Assembly (NCBI RefSeq): GCF_016598595.1
Contig: NZ_CP066786.1
Coordinates: 2,627,501 to 2,691,500, forward strand
DNA: 64,000 bases
Source: Martelella lutilitoris
GTDB lineage: Bacteria; Pseudomonadota; Alphaproteobacteria; Rhizobiales; Rhizobiaceae
Direction of reading: 5' to 3'
Both the position numbers and the translations under genes were made by a program. Shown one piece after another: positions 55,947 to 64,000 of the stretch. Positions within the stretch are counted from its first letter, which is position 1; every line of letters starts with the position of its first letter. The notes beneath the pieces are model-generated. The model was not told the origin of the DNA and searched no databases. It saw only the letters and a program-made list of their open reading frames with translations.

Positions 55947-56852
55947 TCACACTAGGCGGCTGTTGGCCGGCACGATCACCGGCAGCGAGCGCGGGTGCTG
56001 CTCGAGTACGGCATGGCGCACTTCCTCGATCGGGTCGCCGTCAAACGACTGGTCGATGCCCTTTGAATGGAAATCGAGCGTCAGCTTTTCCGTCTCGATC
56101 ACGGTGGTGTTCTCGCTGTCCTCGATCCGCCCGGAGAAATAGTCGAGGGCGAAGCCGAGCACCGAATCAAACTCCTCTGCCTTCAGCAGATAAAAGGCGA
56201 GCTTTCCGCCCTGGGGCCGGTCGGTGAACAGGCTGGCATTGCCGTGAATACGGTTGTTGGCGACGCCGACAAGGGCGAATTTCCCCTCACCGCTCGCCTC
56301 GGCGCATTCATAGCTGAGACTGATTTCCGGTATCGCGCGCAGCGTATCGATCCAGGCGCGCGTGCTGGCGGAAATCTTGCCGAACCGCGAATCGTAGTCG
56401 AGTTGTTCGCGATTGCGGATCATTGTCGCGTGAAGACCGGCGGAGAACTGATGAATGAACGGCCTGCCATTCATCGTCGGCACGTCCACATGGGCAGGCT
56501 TGCCGCCGGCCAGCATCATCAAGGCCTCCTCGATATCGAGCGGCAGGCCGAGGCTGCGGGCAAAGAGGTTCATGGTGCCGGCCGGCACGACGCCGAGAAG
56601 CTTGTCCGTGCCGTACATGGCGCCGGCCGCAAGCGAGATCGTTCCGTCGCCGCCGCCGACGATCATGCCGTCGAAGCCTTCGGCATCGACCGTCTTGTGG
56701 ATCACATCGGCAATTTCGCCGCCACCGACCACCGCGCATTCGAACTCATGCCCGGCATCGCGGAAGATATTGGCGGCAAGGCCCGAGAATGCGTCCATGT
56801 CGGTGGTCTTGAACGTACCGCCGTCGCGGTTGAAAATACCTTTCAGACGCAT
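55947..56852 (-). CDS. Diacylglycerol/lipid kinase family protein (YegS/LCB5 type)
   Basis: The 301-residue cytosolic kinase has the catalytic-domain motifs GMIVGGGDGTISLAAGAM and VVPAGTMNLFARSLGLP, which bind nucleotide and metal in diacylglycerol and sphingosine kinases. The C-terminal beta-rich half ends with a FDGDP motif (KGIDQSFDGDPIE) conserved in the family. It probably phosphorylates a membrane lipid; the exact lipid is unknown. Its stop codon is four bases from the inner edge of the duplicated amn end. Confidence 0.88.
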   Translation of the reverse strand: MRLKGIFNRDGGTFKTTDMDAFSGLAANIFRDAGHEFECAVVGGGEIADVIHKTVDAEGFDGMIVGGGDGTISLAAGAMYGTDKLLGVVPAGTMNLFARSLGLPLDIEEALMMLAGGKPAHVDVPTMNGRPFIHQFSAGLHATMIRNREQLDYDSRFGKISASTRAWIDTLRAIPEISLSYECAEASGEGKFALVGVANNRIHGNASLFTDRPQGGKLAFYLLKAEEFDSVLGFALDYFSGRIEDSENTTVIETEKLTLDFHSKGIDQSFDGDPIEEVRHAVLEQHPRSLPVIVPANSRLV

Positions 56853-56925
56853 TGCTTGTCCTTGAGACTGTTGACTGGCCAGAAACGGATCAAGGCGGCC
56901 GCCGGTTCCGCCCGCCCGGGAACGG

Positions 56926-58584
56926 TCACATATTCGGGTAAACCGGTCCTTCGCCGCCCTGCGGCGGGACCCAGGTGATGTTCTGGTTCGGGTCCTTGAT
57001 GTCGCAGGTCTTGCAGTGCACGCAGTTCTGGGCGTTGATCACGAATTTTTCCGTGCCGTCCTCCTCGACCCATTCATAAACGCCGGCCGGACAGTAGCGG
57101 CCGGAAGGACCCGCATAGATCTCGTACTCGGAACGCTTCTGCAGCGCCATATCCTTGACCTTCAGATGGACCGGCTGGTCCTCCTCGTGATTGGTGTTGG
57201 ACAGGAACACCGAGGACAGACGGTCGAAGGTCAGGACGCCATCGGGTTTCGGATAGTCGATCGGCTTGTGCTTGGCTGCCGGCTCCAGCGACGCGGCGTC
57301 GGTCTTGCCGTGCTTCATCGTGCCGAAAAAGGAGAAGCCGAACAGCGTGTTGGTCCACATGTCGAGACCGCCGAGCGCGATGCCGGCATAGGTCCCGAGC
57401 TTCGACCACAGCGGCTTGACGTTGCGGACCTTCTTCAGGTCACGGCCAATGGCGCCGTCGCGCCAGTCCGCCTCGATCTCGGCGATCTCGTCGTGTTCGC
57501 GGCCCGCGGCAAGCGCATCCGCCACGCGTTCGGCGGCGAGCATGCCGGAGAGCACCGCATTGTGAGACCCCTTGATGCGCGGAACGTTGACGAAGCCCGC
57601 CGAACAGCCGATCAGCGCCCCGCCGGGGAAGGAAAGCTTCGGAACGGACTGATAGCCGCCCTCGGAGATCGCCCGTGCGCCATAGGAGATGCGCTTTGCC
57701 CCCTCAAAGGTCGACGCGATCGCCGGATGGGTCTTGAAGCGCTGGAACTCCTCGAAGGGCGAGAGATAGGGGTTCTTGTAATTCAGGTGCAGCACGAAGC
57801 CGACGGCCACCTGGTTATCTTCCAGATGGTAGAGGAAGGAGCCGCCGCCGGTTCTGGCGTCGAGCGGCCAGCCGAAGGAATGCTGGACGAGGCCCGGCTT
57901 GCTTTGCTCGGGAGTGACTTCCCACAATTCCTTCAGGCCGATGCCGTATTTCTGCGGCTCGCGGCCCTCATCGAGTCCGAATTTGGCGATCAGTTGCTTG
58001 GCAAGCGAACCGCGCACGCCCTCGCCGATCAGCACGTATTTTCCGAGAAGCGCCATGCCGCGGGTAAAGTTCGGGCCGGGCGTGCCGTCGCGCTCCACGC
58101 CCATGTCGCCGGTGGCGACGCCGATGACCGCGCCGGCGTCATCATAAAGCACTTCGGCCGCGGCAAATCCGGGATAGATTTCCACGCCCAGCGCCTCGGC
58201 CTTTTCGGCCAGCCATCGACAGACATTGCCGAGCGATACGATAAAATTGCCGTGATTGTTCATCAGCGGCGGCATCACGAAATTCGGCAGTGTGATCGAA
58301 CCGGCCGGCCCAAGCAGCAGAAAGCGGTCGCGCGTCACCTCGGTCCTGAAGGGATGGCCCTCCTCCTCCCGCCAGCCGGGCAGAAGGGCATCAATGCCGG
58401 CAGGATCGACGACGGCGCCCGAGAGTATATGGGCGCCGACCTCGGCGCCCTTCTCCAGCACGACGACGCTCAAGTCCTCGTTGCGCTGCTTCAGCCGAAT
58501 GGCGGCGGCAAGACCGGATGGACCGGCCCCGACGATCACCACATCGAATTCCATGCTTTCACGTTCCGGCAGTTCTTCAGCCAT
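56926..58584 (-). CDS. Electron transfer flavoprotein-ubiquinone oxidoreductase
   Basis: ETF-QO passes electrons from ETF (fed by acyl-CoA and amino-acid dehydrogenases) to ubiquinone at the inner membrane. The 552-residue protein has the FAD Rossmann site (VVIVGAGPSGLAAAIRL), AHILSGAVVDP, the quinone/membrane-inserting region, and a C-terminal [4Fe-4S] domain with CPAGVYEW and NCVHCKTCDIKDP. The length matches the family. It is followed, 73 bases later on the same strand, by the lipid kinase gene. Confidence 0.95.
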   Translation of the reverse strand: MAEELPERESMEFDVVIVGAGPSGLAAAIRLKQRNEDLSVVVLEKGAEVGAHILSGAVVDPAGIDALLPGWREEEGHPFRTEVTRDRFLLLGPAGSITLPNFVMPPLMNNHGNFIVSLGNVCRWLAEKAEALGVEIYPGFAAAEVLYDDAGAVIGVATGDMGVERDGTPGPNFTRGMALLGKYVLIGEGVRGSLAKQLIAKFGLDEGREPQKYGIGLKELWEVTPEQSKPGLVQHSFGWPLDARTGGGSFLYHLEDNQVAVGFVLHLNYKNPYLSPFEEFQRFKTHPAIASTFEGAKRISYGARAISEGGYQSVPKLSFPGGALIGCSAGFVNVPRIKGSHNAVLSGMLAAERVADALAAGREHDEIAEIEADWRDGAIGRDLKKVRNVKPLWSKLGTYAGIALGGLDMWTNTLFGFSFFGTMKHGKTDAASLEPAAKHKPIDYPKPDGVLTFDRLSSVFLSNTNHEEDQPVHLKVKDMALQKRSEYEIYAGPSGRYCPAGVYEWVEEDGTEKFVINAQNCVHCKTCDIKDPNQNITWVPPQGGEGPVYPNM

Positions 58585-58865
58585 GTCTTCCCTTCCATTG
58601 CCGCATCCCCCGATATCGGCGAGGCCTGTGGTCTAGCAACTCCAGCTTTTATTTCTAGAGAGGTTGCAGAAAAATTGAAAGCGCCCAGGCAAGGGCACGC
58701 GCTGCGTGGTCCGGAGCAGGTTTCCACAGGCGGGGCATGCGGCACGCCCGCGCATACGTCCGATAATGATTGATTGACGACATGGCGGGCGTCTATGGTG
58801 AAAGCCAATTTCCGCCGTTCATTTTTTCAAAGCGTCGGCCGGTCGCGGCCAGGGGAGTTTTTTTC

Positions 58866-59654
58866 ATGGATTTTGGTATTGCCGACAAGAAGGCCGTCGT
58901 GCTCGCATCGTCGCGCGGACTGGGCGCCGGCATCGCCGAGGCGCTGGCAAGGGAAGGCGCGCATGTTCTTCTCTGCGGGCGCACCGAAGACCGGCTGGCG
59001 ACCAACTGCAAGGTGATCAACGAGACGACGCCCGGCAAGGCCGATTACGTCGTGGCCGATATCGCCGCGGAAAGCTTCGTCGAGGACCTGCTGTCGGCCA
59101 TCAAGGCAAAGCTCGGCGGAGCCGACATTCTCGTGAACAATTCCGGCGGCCCGACGCCCGGAACCGTCGCCGAAATGAGCCCGGAAAAACTCGACGGCTT
59201 CTTCCGCTCCATGGTCGCCCCGATCATCACGCTCACCAACGCGCTCGTGCCACAGATGAAGGAAAAGGGATGGGGCCGGATCGTCACCGTCGCCTCGAGC
59301 GGCGTCGTCGAGCCGATCCCGAACCTCGCGCTCTCCAACACGCTGCGCTCGGCGCTGGTGGGATGGAACAAGACGCTTTCCAGCGAGGTCGCGTCCTCGG
59401 GCATTACCGCGAATATGCTTCTGCCGGGACGCATCCATACCGACCGGATCGACGAGCTCGACCACGCAAATGCCGAGCGCTCGGGCAGGAGCCTTGCCGA
59501 GGTGCGCAAGGCGACGCTGTCGACGATCCCGGCCGGAAGGCTGGGCCGGGTCGAGGAATTCGCCAGCATCGCCGCCTTTCTGTGTTCAAGGCAGGCCAGC
59601 TACCTGACCGGAAGCCTGATCCGCTGCGATGGCGGCGCGACGCACGCGATCTGA
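58866..59654 (+). CDS. SDR family protein lacking the canonical YxxxK
   Basis: The 262-residue protein has the SDR Rossmann fold with SSRGLGAGIAEAL in place of TGxxxGIG, LVNNSGGPTPG and a C-terminal LTGSLIRCDGGATHAI. The usual catalytic Tyr-x-x-x-Lys is replaced by LSNTLRSAL around residue 158, although the preceding Ser region (VASSGVVEP) is kept. A subgroup of bacterial 3-oxoacyl-ACP-reductase-like SDRs shares this change, so it may bind a cofactor without standard catalysis. ATG 58866 follows GGGGAG; the frame opens 32 codons earlier. Confidence 0.88.
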   Translation: MDFGIADKKAVVLASSRGLGAGIAEALAREGAHVLLCGRTEDRLATNCKVINETTPGKADYVVADIAAESFVEDLLSAIKAKLGGADILVNNSGGPTPGTVAEMSPEKLDGFFRSMVAPIITLTNALVPQMKEKGWGRIVTVASSGVVEPIPNLALSNTLRSALVGWNKTLSSEVASSGITANMLLPGRIHTDRIDELDHANAERSGRSLAEVRKATLSTIPAGRLGRVEEFASIAAFLCSRQASYLTGSLIRCDGGATHAI

Positions 59655-59703
59655 GTTCAACACATGGCCGGGCGGCCGGACGGCCGCCTTCTGGAGCCTG
59701 CCC

Positions 59704-60537
59704 ATGATGTCCGCAACGGATCTGACAGCACGCGAGGCGGCCGCCCTTCTGCATTTTTACGCCGATGCCGGGGTGGACGTGTTTCTGGAGGACGAAGCCG
59801 TCGACCTGACGGCGCGCGCCGAAACGCCCGCGCCCCCGCAGACGCGCCCGGCGAGAGAAGAGCGGAAAGAGCAACACTCCGCGTCCGCCGCGCGCGCCGC
59901 CGCCGCGCGTCCTGCCATCGGCACGACGACCATTCCGGACGACAAGGCCGTCTCCGATGCGCAGTTCGCGGCTGAAAGTGCCCGTTCGCTCGGCGAGCTC
60001 AAGACGGTTCTGGAAGGGTTTTCGGGCTGCAATCTGAAGCACAACGCCCGCTCCACGATCACGCTCGACGCCATGCCGGAAAGCGGCATCCTGGCGATCT
60101 GCGGTTTTCCGACCGGTGACGATGACCGCAACGGCGAACCGCTTGCAGGCCGCGCGGGCAGTCTTTTCGAGCGCATGCTCGCCGCGATCGGCCTTTCGCG
60201 TGACGACGTCGCCGTCACCACAGCCCTCCCCTGGCGCACGCCCGGCGACCGCAGCCCCACCCAGTCGGAGGTGGACATTTGCCGGCCCTTCCTGAAGCGC
60301 CAGATCGCCCTTGCCGAACCGCGCCATCTCCTGGTGCTCGGCAATTTCGCCAGCCGCATGCTGATCGATGCCGACAAGACGGTGTTCAACCTGCGCGGCG
60401 AATGGCATCCCGTCAATGTCGACAGCCATGCGGTCGAGGCGCTCGTCACCTTTTCCCCGACAGAGCTGCTCGCCGCTCCGGCCAACAAGAAGCCCGCCTG
60501 GCACGACCTTCTCCTCTTCCGCTCACGCCTCGGCTGA
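59704..60537 (+). CDS. Uracil-DNA glycosylase family 4/5-like protein with altered motif 1
   Basis: The product is about 277 residues. After a 100-residue Ala/Arg/Pro-rich N-terminal extension, the UDG core begins at LGELKTVLEGFSGCNLKHNA, followed by ICGFPTGDDDRNGEPLAGRAGSLFERMLAAIGL. That segment corresponds to GEAPGAEEDRQG-PFVGRSG of alphaproteobacterial family 4 enzymes, with Glu-Ala-Pro changed to Phe-Pro-Thr. Later regions (LPWRTPGDRSPTQSE, ICRPFLKRQIAL, LLVLGNFASRML) are well kept. The motif change may abolish or alter activity. Its predicted start lies 50 bases after the SDR stop codon. Confidence 0.85.
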   Translation: MMSATDLTAREAAALLHFYADAGVDVFLEDEAVDLTARAETPAPPQTRPAREERKEQHSASAARAAAARPAIGTTTIPDDKAVSDAQFAAESARSLGELKTVLEGFSGCNLKHNARSTITLDAMPESGILAICGFPTGDDDRNGEPLAGRAGSLFERMLAAIGLSRDDVAVTTALPWRTPGDRSPTQSEVDICRPFLKRQIALAEPRHLLVLGNFASRMLIDADKTVFNLRGEWHPVNVDSHAVEALVTFSPTELLAAPANKKPAWHDLLLFRSRLG

Positions 60538-60715
60538 TCCGTTTTCTCCCTGCCGCCGCGCCGCGCTTCACTCTGCCCGAAAATTACTCAGTTTCCGGAA
60601 CGTTAACGCCGACATGCATCTGGCGCATGGCTGCCCTACGGCCGGGACCATTGCCGGCGCCGGCCGTTTCATGGATAAGGGGACATGTCTTGGGAGGACC
60701 AACGGAACCAAGGCA

Positions 60716-60907
60716 ATGAGATACGTACAGGACATGGACGCAACCCTTATGCAGAACACGCGCTTTTCTCTCGAACTCGGACGCTCGACCAACGGCTATC
60801 ACGGCCAGCGGGGCATCGACCGCGCGATCGCCAAGGGCTTTGCCAAGGCGCTTGGCCATCACGATGCCAGCACGCGCCGTCCGGCAATGCGGGCCCTCGG
60901 CGCCTGA
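60716..60907 (+). CDS. Small protein of unknown function
   Basis: This 63-residue frame reads MRYVQDMDATLMQNTRFSLE, then a Gly/Arg/Ala-rich part with YHGQRGIDRAIAKGFAKALGHHD. It has high third-position GC, unlike the overlapping frame in another phase (60685-60969), which looks like an Arg/Pro shadow. AAGGC lies just before the ATG at 60716; an in-frame ATG at 60671 and another at 60734 are alternatives. No family is recognised. A 9-bp hairpin follows at 60973-61000. Confidence 0.5.
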   Translation: MRYVQDMDATLMQNTRFSLELGRSTNGYHGQRGIDRAIAKGFAKALGHHDASTRRPAMRALGA

Positions 60908-60972
60908 TCGGGCGACGGGAAAGCCGCAGCTGCCCGCGACAAGGGCAGATACGAAAATTGGTGAATTGATGC

Positions 60973-61000
60973 AGAAGCCGGGACTTGCGTTCCGGCTTCT
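60973..61000 (+). terminator. Hairpin after the small gene, terminator-like
   Basis: A perfect 9-bp stem (AGAAGCCGG / CCGGCTTCT) with a 10-base loop lies between the convergent small gene and the PAS/GHKL gene. No long U-run follows, so termination would be weak. Confidence 0.45.
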
Positions 61001-61014
61001 TGCGTTTCAGGCAG

Positions 61015-62301
61015 TCAATCGATGAAGGTGATCTCGACCGTCGTGCCGCTCTCGACGGCGGTGCGGATCGAGAATTTGAGGCCGAGTCTGGATGCTGCTT
61101 CCTGCGCCTCGACAAGACAGGTATGCGAAATCCCCATGGTCAGTTCAGGCTGCTTGAAAACCGCCTCGAGCTCGCTCTCGCTAAGCCCCCTGCCGATATC
61201 CGAAAACTCGGCTCGGAACCCGTCACCTGCCGACGGTTCAAGCGAGACCCTTGCGTCACAATAGGGCGGCGAGACCGCAATCAGCCGCTCGACGAGGTGC
61301 GAGAACAGCTTCGTCAGCAGATCCTCGTCAAGCGGATAGCCGAGCCCGCCATCATCGATCGACGTGCTCAGCATGACGCTTTCCGCCACCGCTTCGCCGC
61401 GATGACGCTGAAGCGCTTCCAGCAGACACTTTGCCGGAGAGATCAACGGTATGTCCTGCTCGCGCTCCCTGCGGTCGCGCGCGGATTCGAACTCCGCATA
61501 GATATCGCGATGCAAGGACGGAGAGGCAAAAATCGGCGCAGCGGCAGGGTCTGCGGGCCTGTTAGCGCTGTCAGCGTTTCTGGCCTGCCGCTCCTGGCCC
61601 CCGGTAGAAGGCGCGGCCGCATCGGGCGAAGCCCTGCTGAAGCGGGCCTCCTTCAGGTCATCGACAGGCTTTTCCTCCGGCGCGGAGGCACGAAGAAACC
61701 CGTTGGCGATGATGCGGGGCGGCCGCGCCGGCGCTTTCTCCGAACGGCTGCGTCCTGTGCTCCAGGGCATGGGGCCGCCTGTCTGCCCGAAATCGCTCGG
61801 CCGCGCCGGCGCGGGCTGCGCCTGCGGCCGAACCGTGCGTTGCGGCGGCGTGCTTTCCGTCCCGCGATGAAGCGCTCCGTCGCCCGCCCGCGGCTCGGCA
61901 ACTGCCCGGTCCGGCCTCTCCTGCCGCGCGGTCGGGCGACCGATCACCACGCACACGGCATCACGGTGGCGCATGCGTGCGAGGGAAAGTTGGGAGCGCC
62001 CCTCCGGACCGGCGGCGAACTCCGCCAAAACCTCCTCAAGTCGGCTTCCCGGCTCATCGGAAAGCACGCGCGTCATCGCACGGTCGATCTCCTTGCCGGC
62101 CGCCGGCGTAAACCAGGAAGACAGTGCCGTGCCGCAGACATCGCCCTCCTCCGCCCGCAGCAGCGCGAGGGCGGCGTCGTTGGCGATTTCGATCGTTCCG
62201 AAGGGGTCGACCAGCAAAATGCATTCGGGCGCGCGGTTGAGCGTGTCAACCACGGGTCGCGTGTCAGCCGCCTGAGGCAAGTCGGAATTCATCATTCGCA
62301 T
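61015..62301 (-). CDS. PAS-domain protein with a degenerate GHKL ATPase-like C-terminus
   Basis: The 428-residue protein starts with a PAS domain (LNRAPECILLVDPFGTIEIANDAAL, residues about 20-110), continues with about 170 residues of Ala/Arg/Pro-rich linker, and ends in a fold resembling a histidine kinase ATPase: LLTKLFSHLVERL at the N-box position, FSDIGRGLSESELEAVF at G1, and a closing SGTTVEITFI. The N-box Asn is missing and there is no HisKA His, so it is probably not a kinase. It may act as a ligand-responsive partner of another kinase or response regulator. Confidence 0.75.
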   Translation of the reverse strand: MRMMNSDLPQAADTRPVVDTLNRAPECILLVDPFGTIEIANDAALALLRAEEGDVCGTALSSWFTPAAGKEIDRAMTRVLSDEPGSRLEEVLAEFAAGPEGRSQLSLARMRHRDAVCVVIGRPTARQERPDRAVAEPRAGDGALHRGTESTPPQRTVRPQAQPAPARPSDFGQTGGPMPWSTGRSRSEKAPARPPRIIANGFLRASAPEEKPVDDLKEARFSRASPDAAAPSTGGQERQARNADSANRPADPAAAPIFASPSLHRDIYAEFESARDRREREQDIPLISPAKCLLEALQRHRGEAVAESVMLSTSIDDGGLGYPLDEDLLTKLFSHLVERLIAVSPPYCDARVSLEPSAGDGFRAEFSDIGRGLSESELEAVFKQPELTMGISHTCLVEAQEAASRLGLKFSIRTAVESGTTVEITFID

Positions 62302-62479
62302 CCGTTTGTCCAGTCGAGCGTTTCAGCGCCGGGACAGGTCCAATCCAAACTTCATCGCGACGCTGGCCGGGCACGCCGCATGCCGGCACCAAGACAAGCA
62401 TGATAGGCCCGCGAGGTAAATCGCATCTTAAAGCGTAAAACCAGTCAGATTTGAGCTTGTTCCATGCTCTGCTCGCTTT

Positions 62480-63361
62480 TTACCAAAAATGGTCTGAAAA
62501 GGACGGGAGCGATCCGTCGGCCGGGCCGCGTATCGCGAAGGCAAAGGCCGCGTCAAGGTGATGCGATTTGACGGCCTGCCACCGGCAATATTCGCCTATG
62601 AAGGCGGCATCGACCCACATCGCGCTTTCAAACGCCCTTCCGCTCCAGCCGATCGCGCCGACATCGACGACTTTTCGCAGGATGCGCTGAAGGTGGGTGC
62701 GCGAGATAAGGATCCGCTTCGCCATTTCACGGGCGTTCAGGGCCGGGATCATATAGCGTCCCTCTTGCGGCCGCTGGCGACCGACCATGACGATGATGTT
62801 GTCCATCACCAGGCCGCCCGAAATCGATTTCTGCAGAAGCGCGACCCGCGGCGGCGGTTCGCGCCAGGCGGCATCGCGGAGGCAGCCGAAGGCGAGACGC
62901 GGCTGCATGAGAGGGATCATCTCCGGCCGCGCCGCAAATGCCGCCACACGTCCCTTTGCATCAAGTGCATCGAGCATCGACAGGTTTGCCGCGATCCATT
63001 GCCCGATGGCTGCGTAGACCGGCGGGGTCGGTTCGAAATAACGCGGTCTCAGGCTGGCGCGCGCGGGATCGGGGCGCAGGAAGCCATAGGCAAGCGATTC
63101 ATCGACATAGTCGCGGATGGTGTTCGGACTGGCGACCTTGAACGGCTTCAGCACATCGATCAGGCCGTTGACGGTCAGGCCTTCATCGCCGCCCCAGTAA
63201 AGGGCGAGCGCGGCCTGGGATATCAGCCAGCGGCGCTGCGAGCCGAAATTGGCGCCCAGGCGCTGGTTCTCCTGGTAAACGGCGGCGAGCCTCTCGCCGT
63301 AAAGCGAAAGTGAAGGGAGAAAGGAAGGGTGCGTCGCGATCGTATCTGCAGAAAGCGGCAT
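62480..63361 (-). CDS. Winged-helix regulator-like protein of unknown family
   Basis: I do not recognise the family. The 293-residue protein has two helix-turn-helix-like regions. One is near residues 45-95 (SQAALALYWGGDEGLTVNGL, then VASPNTIRDYVDESLAYGFL), like MarR-type wings. The second is near 210-240 (NAREMAKRILISRTHLQRIL) and reads as a classic HTH. It is cytosolic, without membrane helices. It lies divergently from the MFS gene at 63588 with a 12-bp palindrome in between, so it may regulate that transporter. Confidence 0.7.
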   Translation of the reverse strand: MPLSADTIATHPSFLPSLSLYGERLAAVYQENQRLGANFGSQRRWLISQAALALYWGGDEGLTVNGLIDVLKPFKVASPNTIRDYVDESLAYGFLRPDPARASLRPRYFEPTPPVYAAIGQWIAANLSMLDALDAKGRVAAFAARPEMIPLMQPRLAFGCLRDAAWREPPPRVALLQKSISGGLVMDNIIVMVGRQRPQEGRYMIPALNAREMAKRILISRTHLQRILRKVVDVGAIGWSGRAFESAMWVDAAFIGEYCRWQAVKSHHLDAAFAFAIRGPADGSLPSFSDHFW

Positions 63362-63502
63362 TGTTCTTATATGGTTGTCGGCGCTGTTGTGCCGGAAACT
63401 GCGCCGCCTCCAGCCGTGATGTCGGCCGCGACCCTACTTGATCGGCGCGCGAAAATACAGACGCAAAAAAGCCTTCGCAGCGGTTGCGGGCCGGCTCCTA
63501 AC

Positions 63503-63514
63503 GCCCTATAGGGC
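63503..63514. promoter_or_regulatory. 12-bp palindrome between the regulator and the MFS transporter
   Basis: GCCCTATAGGGC is a perfect 12-base palindrome, flanked by a wider TTGCGG (63484-63489) / CCGCAA (63514-63519) inverted repeat. It lies 74 bases upstream of the MFS ATG and may be an operator for the divergent regulator. Confidence 0.45.
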
Positions 63515-63587
63515 CGCAAGTCGCCGCACCGGCCGTGCTTCCGGCGGAAACAGAGACACCCAGAAAACACCGCAGCGAGCGAAAACC

Positions 63588-64000
63588 ATGTTTGCCAGTC
63601 TCGTCTCCATCACCTCCCTGATGCTTTCGACCATGCTGATGATGGTCGGCTACGGGCTCATGAACTACCTTATTCCGGTGCGCTCGGTGGCGGAAGGCTG
63701 GTCGTCGTTCCTGATTTCGGTGATCGCGACAGGGTATACGGTCGGCTTTACGGTATCGTGCATCGTCACTCCGAAACTGGTGCTGCGGGTCGGCCATGTC
63801 CGCGTCTTCGGCGCCCTGATCACGCTGCTCACGGCCTCGATCCTCGCAAGCGCGCTGCTGGTCGACTGGCGGGCCTGGATCGCCTTTCGCGCCATTTCCG
63901 GTTTTGCGGTCGCCGGCTGCTATCTGGTGATCGAAAGCTGGCTGAACGAACGCGTGACGAACGAGACCCGCGGCTCGGTCTTCTCGATCTACATGATGGT
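63588..64000 (+). CDS. MFS transporter, N-terminal part, cut by the window edge
   Basis: The frame opens at ATG 63588 and runs off the window after 137 codons. It has four membrane helices, beginning FASLVSITSLMLSTMLMM, then SSFLISVIATGYTVGFTVSCI and FGALITLLTASILASALL. The conserved loop after helix 2 is KLVLRVGHVRVF, and AGCYLVIESWLNERVTNETRG resembles the YcaD/Major facilitator drug-efflux branch. It lacks a stop in the window, so its length and substrate are unknown. Confidence 0.85.
   Translation, partial: MFASLVSITSLMLSTMLMMVGYGLMNYLIPVRSVAEGWSSFLISVIATGYTVGFTVSCIVTPKLVLRVGHVRVFGALITLLTASILASALLVDWRAWIAFRAISGFAVAGCYLVIESWLNERVTNETRGSVFSIYMM

Noticed and set aside
60685..60969. 94-codon open frame overlapping the 63-residue small gene
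   Set aside because: Arg/Pro/His-rich composition typical of a shadow frame; the alternative frame shows coding-like third positions.

Overview
The window is a gene-dense, GC-rich chromosomal segment whose gene set points to an alphaproteobacterium of the order Hyphomicrobiales (Rhizobiales). The pointers are the aapJQMP general amino-acid ABC operon next to metC, the small proteins DUF1127, DUF3126 and DUF1489, cysE followed by DUF3126, a CHCC zinc-finger protein, ETF-ubiquinone oxidoreductase and an alpha-r14/NfeR1-type anti-Shine-Dalgarno small RNA. I cannot fix the genus from sequence alone. I see no rRNA, tRNA, CRISPR array, phage or full insertion sequence. The two ends cut an EAL-domain gene (left) and an MFS transporter gene (right).

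Layout. 0-6.4 kb holds core housekeeping: pyrG, secG and tpiA on the minus strand and parE on the plus strand. 6.7-17.7 kb holds a patatin-like lipase, a membrane alpha/beta-hydrolase, an L,D-transpeptidase lipoprotein, flavin enzymes, a short HpcH/HpaI-like protein, an antiporter plus channel-like pair, an exported repeat protein and two tandem GT25 glycosyltransferases. 17.7-28.3 kb holds thrS, an outer-membrane beta-barrel, an Lrp-type regulator with a palindromic operator, a uracil-DNA-glycosylase-family protein, a histidine kinase with a coupled acetyltransferase, dgkA, divergent cobT/cobS, a retropepsin-like protease and a TauE/SafE permease. 28.3-41.5 kb is amino-acid and sulfur metabolism: cysE, metC, aapJQMP and sdaA, with a zinc-finger protein and a FAD monooxygenase. 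41.4-53.3 kb holds a 33-residue membrane protein missed by ordinary gene calling, DUF599 and DUF1624 membrane proteins, a MerR regulator, mgtE, a YdeP-type molybdopterin oxidoreductase with a coupled small partner, a GGDEF-EAL protein, the anti-SD small RNA, two DUF1127 genes and a HisC-like aminotransferase. 53.3-64 kb holds a GST, amn, a MITE-like repeat, a lipid kinase, ETF-QO, an atypical SDR, a divergent uracil-DNA glycosylase, a PAS/degenerate-GHKL protein and a winged-helix regulator divergent from an MFS gene.

The genes are mostly chromosomal core with little sign of transfer. The serine-cysteine-methionine theme (cysE, metC, sdaA, aap uptake) is the clearest metabolic grouping. The most unusual stretch is 50.9-52.1 kb, where an RNA carrying three copies of an anti-Shine-Dalgarno motif lies next to two Arg-rich DUF1127 micro-proteins, one preceded by phased TGCA dyads. 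The second is a 220-bp palindrome-bearing element that appears to have inserted at the amn stop codon with a target duplication; a degenerate relative lies downstream of aapP.
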